This document shows positions 7,185 to 11,271 of a stretch of 11,271 nt of DNA, one piece after another. The position numbers and the translations under genes were made by a program. Below the pieces are notes generated by a model. The model was given only the letters and a program-made list of their open reading frames with translations. It had not been told where the DNA came from and made no database searches. The DNA comes from a bacterium (lineage in GTDB: Bacteria; Desulfobacterota; GWC2-55-46; DRQE01): NCBI GenBank assembly GCA_027017505.1, contig JALUQR010000123.1:1-11271 (forward strand), in the 5' to 3' direction. How positions within the stretch are numbered: the first letter of the stretch is position 1; each line of letters opens with the position of its first letter.

Positions 7185-7778
7185 ATGATGAAGTATCTGA
7201 GGAATCTGAGTCTGCTCGTTATAGCCTTAGGGCTACTGCTCTCGGGCTGTGCGGGCACACCAAAGAAAGCAGGGTTGATCCCGATTCAGGAACTCAATGC
7301 ACCTGAGTGGGTGCTCAAGGGTAGCGGTGCCTTCGAAGGGGACAGGGGCAGGGTATTCTACGGCGTGGGTGTTGCCGACTACAGCAGTTCCGAGACCATC
7401 CAGCGTGAAGCAGCAAAGACACGGGCAAGAAACGAGCTTGCAAAGGTCCTTGAGCTCTACAACGCATCCCTTACCAAGGACTACATTGCCCAGACCCGTG
7501 CTGGAAAGCTTGAAGGCGTTGCGGAGGGGCACTTCGAGCAGGCCATAAAACAGGTTACATCCATGACGCTTCGCGGTGTGCAGATTGTGGACTTCTGGCA
7601 GAACCCTGCCACAGGCGCTCTTTATGCACTGGCAAGGCTTGACCTTGAAGCCTACACGGACACATTCGACAAACTCAAACAGCTCGATGCAAGGATACGC
7701 GACTATGTAAGAAACAATGCAAAGCGCCTGCACGAAGAGCTCGAGGAGGAGCTTGAAAAGAGGGAGAAAAGAGAATAA
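7185..7778 (+). CDS. LPP20-family lipoprotein
   Basis: A 197-residue lipoprotein precursor with lipobox LSGC, so the mature protein begins at C22. Residues about 35-165 match the LPP20 pattern: PEWVLKG near the start, FYGVGVADYSSS, then an R/A-rich helix (AAKTRARNELAKVL), and a late YALARLDLEAY strand. LPP20 proteins are small membrane lipoproteins of unclear role, named from Helicobacter. The last 35 residues are charged (ELEEELEKREKRE) and probably helical. It follows the M48 gene by 2 nt. It is a paralogue of the product at 8320: both carry the GV-SS-(R)A-AR.E(L/I)AK pattern. Confidence 0.8.
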   Translation: MMKYLRNLSLLVIALGLLLSGCAGTPKKAGLIPIQELNAPEWVLKGSGAFEGDRGRVFYGVGVADYSSSETIQREAAKTRARNELAKVLELYNASLTKDYIAQTRAGKLEGVAEGHFEQAIKQVTSMTLRGVQIVDFWQNPATGALYALARLDLEAYTDTFDKLKQLDARIRDYVRNNAKRLHEELEEELEKREKRE

Positions 7779-7789
7779 CCCGATAATAT

Positions 7790-7840
7790 GGCGGGAGGTG
7801 GCTTTTCTTCATACAGGCCCTCCCGCCCCTATGGGGGAGG
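7790..7840 (+). promoter_or_regulatory. competing hairpins over the ribosome binding site of the gene at 7850
   Basis: GGCGGGAGG (7790-7798) is perfectly complementary to CCTCCCGCC (7819-7827), giving a 9-bp GC-rich stem with a 20-nt loop. The same CCTCCC (7819-7824) can instead pair with GGGAGG (7835-7840), the Shine-Dalgarno of the next gene; two further C-G pairs close on a TAT loop. One fold frees the ribosome site, the other hides it. No U-tract follows, so a terminator is unlikely. The stability of the two folds has not been computed. Confidence 0.5.
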
Positions 7841-7849
7841 AAAGGAACG

Positions 7850-8320
7850 ATGCACATGAGAAGAGCTTTTATATGGCTTGTGGGGGTGTGGCTTCTTTCT
7901 TTGGCAACAATCGTGCACGGTGGGGGAGGGGAACCGGTTGAGCTCATCACCCCTGAAGAGTCAGCCCTGCCAGAGGCAGCCCCATCCACATGGCATATAG
8001 AGGCAGGGCTTACTGGCAGGGAGGGTCCCGCCATAGAGGTTGTAAGCCCTAAGCTCGATAAGGCATGTCAGTCGCCACTGCCTCTTAAGATACGGTTTGT
8101 CCCCCGCGAGGATAGAGAGGTGGACCTTTCCACCCTGAGGGTGGAGTATCTGAAGTTCTTCACCATAGACATCACCTCGAGGGTCAGACCATACGCAACG
8201 AAGGAAGGTATAGAGGTGCCGGAGGCTAAACTCCCCTCCGGCACACATACCATAAAGGTTCATATAGGCGATGTATCGGGTGCGGTAACAGAAAGAATCT
8301 TTACAGTAAGGGTGCTGTGA
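7850..8320 (+). CDS. small secreted Ig-like domain protein of unknown function
   Basis: A 156-residue exported protein with a signal peptide (residues 1-24, cleavage about VHG|G). Residues about 60-156 look like one beta-sandwich domain: IEVVSPKLDK, PLKIRFVPRED, LRVEYLKFFTIDITSRV, PSGTHTIKVHIGD, ERIFTVRV. This series of strands is seen in uncharacterised secreted proteins; I know of no assigned activity. GGGGGAGG at 7833-7840 is 9 nt before ATG 7850; ATG 7856 is an alternative. It sits between two LPP20-like genes and overlaps the second by one base, so the three products probably work together. Confidence 0.75.
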   Translation: MHMRRAFIWLVGVWLLSLATIVHGGGGEPVELITPEESALPEAAPSTWHIEAGLTGREGPAIEVVSPKLDKACQSPLPLKIRFVPREDREVDLSTLRVEYLKFFTIDITSRVRPYATKEGIEVPEAKLPSGTHTIKVHIGDVSGAVTERIFTVRVL

Positions 8321-8979
8321 TGATAAAGAAGATAATCATAACGGTGGTTTTGTTCTTCATGGGAGTGCCCGTATGGGCAGGCTCCTATGACGATATATTG
8401 AAGAGGTATCCCCCTGAGTCTTATCTTGTGGGTGTTGCAGAGGTGAGCAGCTCTCAGGACCCCTACATGGATAGACGCAGGGCTGAGATACTGGCAAGGC
8501 TCGAGATAGCAAAGCAGATAAGGGTGAGGATAAAGAGCGCAACCATAGATGTGGTCTGCGAGGGCGAAGGCGGTGCCGTAATCTTTGCAGGTGCCGGGGA
8601 GTGTAAGAGCCAGTTCGCAATGATAATAGAGGAGACCGTGGACGAGGTCCTCGAGGGCTCCCGTATAGTGGATGCAGGTGCGGACAGAGAGCGCGGTATA
8701 TACTATGCGGTGGCAGTCCTTCCAAAAAAGGATGCCGTAAGGAAGGCAAAGAAAAGAATGGAGGAATCCCTTGAGAGGGCAGAGGAAGCCCTCAGGAAGG
8801 CAAAGGAATCCACAGAGGCTGAAGAGAAGAAGGAACACATAGAGCGGGCAAAGGAGGAGCTTTTAAGAGGCATGGCTTACGATGGCGAACGCCGTGCACT
8901 CGAGGATACGAAGGAAAACGCAGAGGAGATGTTCCAGAAGATGACAGAGGAGATAGAAAAACTCAGGGAGGGTATTTAA
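8320..8979 (+). CDS. secreted LPP20-like protein with C-terminal coiled coil
   Basis: A 219-residue protein from ATG 8320, which overlaps the previous stop as TGATG. A GTG at 8317 would add one residue, but the overlap favours the ATG. The signal peptide ends about VWA|G; there is no lipobox. Residues about 20-145 are LPP20-like (RYPPESYLVGVAEVSSS, RRAEILARLEIAKQIRV, GIYYAVAVLP). Residues about 150-219 are strongly charged with long E/K/R-A heptads (ESLERAEEALRKAKEST), a likely coiled coil. Two cysteines, in VVCEGEG and GECKSQ, could form a disulfide. It is a paralogue of the lipoprotein at 7185. It precedes the tandem FGE genes by 3 nt, suggesting a shared transcript. Confidence 0.78.
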   Translation: MIKKIIITVVLFFMGVPVWAGSYDDILKRYPPESYLVGVAEVSSSQDPYMDRRRAEILARLEIAKQIRVRIKSATIDVVCEGEGGAVIFAGAGECKSQFAMIIEETVDEVLEGSRIVDAGADRERGIYYAVAVLPKKDAVRKAKKRMEESLERAEEALRKAKESTEAEEKKEHIERAKEELLRGMAYDGERRALEDTKENAEEMFQKMTEEIEKLREGI

Positions 8980-8982
8980 AAG

Positions 8983-9936
8983 ATGAGGGCATACATGGCT
9001 TACACCTTCTATGGACTCTTTCTGTGCGTCATACTCTACGGGCTCTTTATACCCCCGCCTGCCTCTGCCGGCAGACTTCCTGACTGGGTCAAGCCCCTGC
9101 CAATGGAGCCAGAGCTTATAGGGCTCAAGGATTTCGTCTTAGTAAAGGGCGGGTGTTTCAAAATGGGGGATTTATGGGGAGATGGAGATAAGGATGAAAG
9201 ACCTGTTCACGAGGTATGCGTGGATGACTTTTATATGAGCAAATACGAGGTTACAGTTGGTGAATTTAGGGAGTTCGTGGAGGATACGGGTTATCTAACA
9301 AAGGCTGAAAAGGGGGATGGGTGCCGGGGTTGGACAGGCAGTGTATTTGAGAGGAGTAAAGAATTTTACTGGGACAATCCCGGTTTCTCGCAAACAGACC
9401 GCCATCCCGTTGTCTGCGTTAGCTGGAACGATGCACAGGCGTTCATAGAGTGGAAGAGGGAGAAGACTGGCTTACCCTTCCGCCTTCCCACCGAGGCTGA
9501 GTGGGAGTATGCGGCAAGAAGCGGTGGTAAGCGCCAGAAGTGGGCGGGGACCAGTTCAAAGGCAAAGCTCTACAGGTATGCCAACTTCTGCGATAGTAAC
9601 TGTGATTTGGAGTGGTGGAAGACCCGTAGTCAGGACGATGGCTACAGGTTTACGGCACCTGTAGGGAGTTTTGAACCCAACGGACTTGGTCTTTACGACA
9701 TGAGCGGTAATGTCTGGGAATGGGTTCAGGACTGGTATGATGAGAATTACTATAAACGTAGCCCCCGTGATAACCCCAGAGGTCCTGATATGGGCTCCTA
9801 CCGCGTCAGTCGTGGTGGCTCTTTGAACTACGAGCCGAGGTATCTGCGTTCTTCCGATCGCAACCTCCACACCCCATCCAACAGAGTCTCCTATGTTGGG
9901 TTTCGTCTCGTGGTTGGTGTAGATTCCAAGGAGTAG
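8983..9936 (+). CDS. secreted FGE-sulfatase (SUMF1-like) domain protein
   Basis: A 317-residue exported protein. The signal peptide spans residues 1-29 (cleavage ASA|G) and is followed by a short linker (RLPDWVKPLPMEPELIGLK). Residues about 51-313 are an FGE/C-type-lectin-fold domain with the same motifs as the gene at 73: GGCFKMGD, HPVVCVSWNDA, RLPTEAEWEYAAR, MSGNVWEW, RGGS and GFRLVV. Residues 276-305 are the hypervariable stretch. Catalytic FGE cysteines are absent, which argues for ligand recognition. There is no ConA domain and no N-terminal beta-sandwich module. GGGAGGG lies 10 nt before the start, within the preceding gene. ATG 8998 is a weaker alternative start. Confidence 0.88.
   Translation: MRAYMAYTFYGLFLCVILYGLFIPPPASAGRLPDWVKPLPMEPELIGLKDFVLVKGGCFKMGDLWGDGDKDERPVHEVCVDDFYMSKYEVTVGEFREFVEDTGYLTKAEKGDGCRGWTGSVFERSKEFYWDNPGFSQTDRHPVVCVSWNDAQAFIEWKREKTGLPFRLPTEAEWEYAARSGGKRQKWAGTSSKAKLYRYANFCDSNCDLEWWKTRSQDDGYRFTAPVGSFEPNGLGLYDMSGNVWEWVQDWYDENYYKRSPRDNPRGPDMGSYRVSRGGSLNYEPRYLRSSDRNLHTPSNRVSYVGFRLVVGVDSKE
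9070..9920 (+). repeat. tandem FGE gene repeat, copy 1
   Basis: From GGCAGACTTCC to the GTGGTTGGTGT tail, this 851-nt block pairs with 10082-10932, which has the same length. Identity is high except in the terminal variable stretch. A one-codon loss near residue 209 (the WW doublet here) is balanced by a one-codon gain in the variable region of the other copy. Confidence 0.85.
9808..9897 (+). other. hypervariable region of FGE domain (DGR VR-like), gene 2
   Basis: These 90 nt (residues 276-305) have the same length as the gene 1 region and the same fixed scaffold (RGG, P, LRS, R, TP, GFR), with almost all positions between altered. Changed codons are mainly of the NNY form (AAC, TAC, TCC, GAT, CTC, CAC, GTC, TAT). 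Confidence 0.6.
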
Positions 9937-9945
9937 TGTTCTATG

Positions 9946-9963
9946 TTTCGGATTTTTAGATTT
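9946..9963 (+). repeat. post-FGE intergenic repeat, copy 1
   Basis: TTTCGGATTTTTAGATTT begins 9 nt after this FGE stop. It recurs at 10959-10976 after the next FGE stop with one change (A to G), and in weaker form at about 1950. It shows that flanking DNA was copied along with the genes. No hairpin is evident in it. Confidence 0.6.
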
Positions 9964-9995
9964 GGGGTTTTAAATATACAGCAGTTATTAAAAAA

Positions 9996-10005
9996 GAGGT
10001 GATAG
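9996..10005 (+). promoter_or_regulatory. ribosome binding leader GAGGTGATAG of the second tandem FGE gene
   Basis: GAGGT lies 6 nt before the GTG start at 10007. The whole decamer is identical to 1997-2006 in the FGE scar, which supports both the GTG start and the scar reading. Confidence 0.65.
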
Positions 10006-10006
10006 T

Positions 10007-10957
10007 GTGAAACGGTTTAGATTTTTAACCTTTTTATGTGTGTTTTTATATGTTCTGTTTTTGTCCCCACCCGCCCACGCTGGCAGACTTCCTGACTGGG
10101 TCAAGCCCCTGCCCATGGAGCCAGAGCTCATAGGGCTCAAGGATTTCGTCTTAGTAAAGGGCGGGTGTTTTAAGATGGGTGATCTGTGGGGAGACGGTGA
10201 TGACAGTGAAAGACCCGTGCATGAGGTGTGTGTGGATGATTTTTATATAAGCAAATACGAGGTTACCGTTGGCGAGTTCAGGGAGTTTGTGGAGGATACG
10301 GGTTATGTAACAGAGGCTGAGAGGGGGAAGGGGTGCAGTGCCTGGACAGGCAGTGGATTTGGGAGGAGTAAAGAATTCTACTGGAACAATCCCGGTTTCT
10401 CGCAAACAGACCGCCATCCCGTTGTCTGCGTTAGCTGGAAGGACGTGCAGGCGTTCATAGAGTGGAAGAGGGAGAAGACTGGACTACCCTTCCGCCTTCC
10501 CACCGAGGCAGAGTGGGAGTATGCGGCAAGAAGCGGTGGTAAAAGAGAGAAGTGGGCAGGGACGAACTCAAAAGGAGAACTCCAGAGGTATGCCAACTTC
10601 TGTGACAGTAACTGCGATCTCAAATGGAAGGTCCGCGACCAGGACGATGGCTACAGGTTTACCGCCCCTGTGGGAAGTTTCGAGCCAAATGAGATAGGTT
10701 TATACGATATGACTGGCAATGTCTGGGAATGGGTTCAGGACTGGTATGATGAGAATTACTATAGGCACAGCCCCCGCAATAATCCCAGTGGACCTTCTAT
10801 GGGCTCGAGACGTGTTTTGCGTGGTGGCGCGTGGTTCTTCTCACCGTATGTTTTTACTTCCAACTCCTCTCGTGTTGGCATCAAGCCGTATTTAATGGAT
10901 TGCATTATGGGCTTCCGTCTCGTGGTTGGTGTTTCTCCCCAGGAGCAGGGGGATTAA
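10007..10957 (+). CDS. secreted FGE-sulfatase (SUMF1-like) domain protein, tandem paralogue
   Basis: A 316-residue exported protein starting at GTG. The signal peptide spans about 1-25 (cleavage AHA|G), then comes the same linker as the preceding gene. Residues about 47-311 form the FGE/C-type-lectin-fold domain (GGCFKMGD, EVTVGEF, HPVVCVSWKDV, RLPTEAEWEYAAR, DMTGNVWEW, GFRLVV). Residues 271-301 are the variable stretch, one codon longer than in the other two copies and without the LRS and TP scaffold. One Cys falls there (MDCIMG), but it is not at the catalytic positions. It is clearly a tandem duplicate of the preceding gene, 70 nt apart, with its own ribosome site. Confidence 0.88.
   Translation: MKRFRFLTFLCVFLYVLFLSPPAHAGRLPDWVKPLPMEPELIGLKDFVLVKGGCFKMGDLWGDGDDSERPVHEVCVDDFYISKYEVTVGEFREFVEDTGYVTEAERGKGCSAWTGSGFGRSKEFYWNNPGFSQTDRHPVVCVSWKDVQAFIEWKREKTGLPFRLPTEAEWEYAARSGGKREKWAGTNSKGELQRYANFCDSNCDLKWKVRDQDDGYRFTAPVGSFEPNEIGLYDMTGNVWEWVQDWYDENYYRHSPRNNPSGPSMGSRRVLRGGAWFFSPYVFTSNSSRVGIKPYLMDCIMGFRLVVGVSPQEQGD
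10082..10932 (+). repeat. tandem FGE gene repeat, copy 2
   Basis: Partner of 9070-9920. Long stretches are identical, for example around CCCGGTTTCTCGCAAACAGA and GTTGTCTGCGTTAGCTGGAA. Divergence is concentrated near the 3' end, just before the invariant tail. Confidence 0.85.
10817..10909 (+). other. hypervariable region of FGE domain (DGR VR-like), gene 3
   Basis: These 93 nt (residues 271-301) are one codon longer than in the other two copies. Only RGG, one P, one S, one R, a second P and GFR are still shared. Most codons again end in T or C, but AAG, TTA, ATG and TCA occur, so it may come from another template or be older. Confidence 0.5.
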
Positions 10958-10958
10958 A

Positions 10959-10976
10959 TTTCGGGTTTTTAGATTT
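10959..10976 (+). repeat. post-FGE intergenic repeat, copy 2
   Basis: TTTCGGGTTTTTAGATTT begins 1 nt after the FGE stop and matches 9946-9963 with one difference. The rest of the 136-nt gap to the next gene holds the hairpin at 11052 and no open frame I would support. Confidence 0.6.
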
Positions 10977-11051
10977 TTACCTTTTGCCGGGGGTTCGGGG
11001 CATAGCTATAGAGACTTTTTTGATACTGGAGGGTTTCAGGAAGATAACTCA

Positions 11052-11069
11052 AAGGTCCCACAGGACCTT
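11052..11069 (+). promoter_or_regulatory. hairpin in the leader of the last gene
   Basis: AAGGTCC-CACA-GGACCTT is a perfect 7-bp stem with a 4-nt loop, ending 11 nt before the GGAGGTG ribosome site. A purine run, not a U-tract, follows, so it is unlikely to terminate transcription. It may stabilise the RNA or affect translation. Confidence 0.4.
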
Positions 11070-11093
11070 GAAGAGAAAAAGGAGGTGTCATAA

Positions 11094-11271
11094 ATGAAAC
11101 CATCTTTACGGGTATGGGGCATGATATGCCTGTTTTTACTGCTACTTGTCACCCCTCTATGGGCTGAGGAGGGAGGATGCCAGAAGGCAAAGCTCTATGT
11201 GGACGAGGCAAACAGAGCCATCACAACAGAGCCAGAAAAGGCAGAGGCACTCCTTAAAGAGGCTCTGAAAG
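11094..11271 (+). CDS. exported protein, 5' part only (TPR-like helices)
   Basis: The first 59 codons of a gene that leaves the window. GGAGGTG at 11081-11087 lies 6 nt before ATG 11094, a strong start. The signal peptide is clear: MKPSLRVWGM, then a CLFLLLL core, cleavage about LWA|E. The mature start (CQKAKLYVDEANRAI, then PEKAEALLKEALK) looks like helical TPR-type repeats. The function cannot be judged from this fragment. Its place after the FGE pair suggests membership of the same locus. Confidence 0.75.
   Translation, partial: MKPSLRVWGMICLFLLLLVTPLWAEEGGCQKAKLYVDEANRAITTEPEKAEALLKEALK

Noticed and set aside
8260..8838. Long antisense open frame of about 190 codons
   Set aside because: It lies opposite a well-supported LPP20-like gene, has no ribosome site and reads as low-information Leu/Cys/Tyr-rich sequence. 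Other long antisense frames (for example 7233-7733, 2272-2721) fail for the same reasons.
73..9936. Functional formylglycine-generating enzymes (sulfatase activators)
   Set aside because: The fold matches but the C-terminal catalytic cysteines are missing, and no sulfatase gene is present in the window.
10977..11020. Intrinsic terminator after the last FGE gene (GCCGGGGGTTCGGGGC then a T6 run)
   Set aside because: The possible stem is only 3-4 bp, poorly formed, and separated from the T run by about 16 nt.
1..11271. CRISPR array, tRNA, rRNA, transposase or integrase
   Set aside because: No spaced short repeats, no tRNA-like cloverleaf or CCA-end pattern, no rRNA words and no recombinase motifs were seen on either strand.

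Overview
The window is a single-strand (+) accessory locus of about 11 kb. It has ten complete protein genes and one gene cut off by the right edge. Nearly every product has a signal peptide, a lipobox or a membrane anchor, so this looks like an envelope or surface system. Arg is mostly AGG/AGA and Ile is often ATA, and base composition looks near balanced. Together with the gene content (FGE-type lectin folds, an exported caspase, LPP20 proteins, a TPR-M48 protease), this fits a Nitrospirota/Thermodesulfovibrionia-like or deltaproteobacteria-like bacterium. That placement is a low-confidence inference.

Layout. (1) 73-1896 encodes a secreted three-part protein: a beta-sandwich module, an FGE-sulfatase (SUMF1-like) domain and a ConA/LamG-like domain. 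(2) 1997-2064 is a small scar that joins the leader and the 3' tail of an otherwise missing FGE gene. (3) 2089-3771 encodes an exported caspase-fold peptidase (C14) with two CARDB-like repeats. (4) 3795-4472 reuses the beta-sandwich module of gene 1, fused to an HtrA-type PDZ domain. (5) After a 159-nt gap with a candidate ECF-type promoter, a second transcription unit runs from 4632: a membrane anti-sigma-like protein with two zinc-finger motifs, an M48 protease with TPRs, an LPP20-type lipoprotein, a secreted Ig-like protein and a second LPP20-like protein with a coiled coil. (6) 8983-9936 and 10007-10957 are two tandem secreted FGE-domain proteins. (7) A signal-peptide gene begins at 11094 and leaves the window.

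The most striking feature is that the three FGE domains are very similar over most of their length, but diverge abruptly in a 90-93 nt stretch just before an almost invariant GFRLVVG tail. Many substitutions there sit in the first two bases of codons ending in T or C. This is the pattern expected of variable regions in diversity-generating retroelement (DGR) target proteins. No reverse transcriptase and no template repeat are visible here, so they would have to be outside the window.

The two transcription units may be co-regulated: the 13-mer TGTCCGTCAAATA occurs just upstream of gene 1 and of the anti-sigma gene. My working model, which is inference, is a diversifying surface-recognition system. 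Variable lectin-fold proteins sense ligands outside the cell, exported proteases (caspase, M48) and a PDZ adaptor act in the envelope, and an anti-sigma factor relays the state to an ECF sigma factor that controls the locus.
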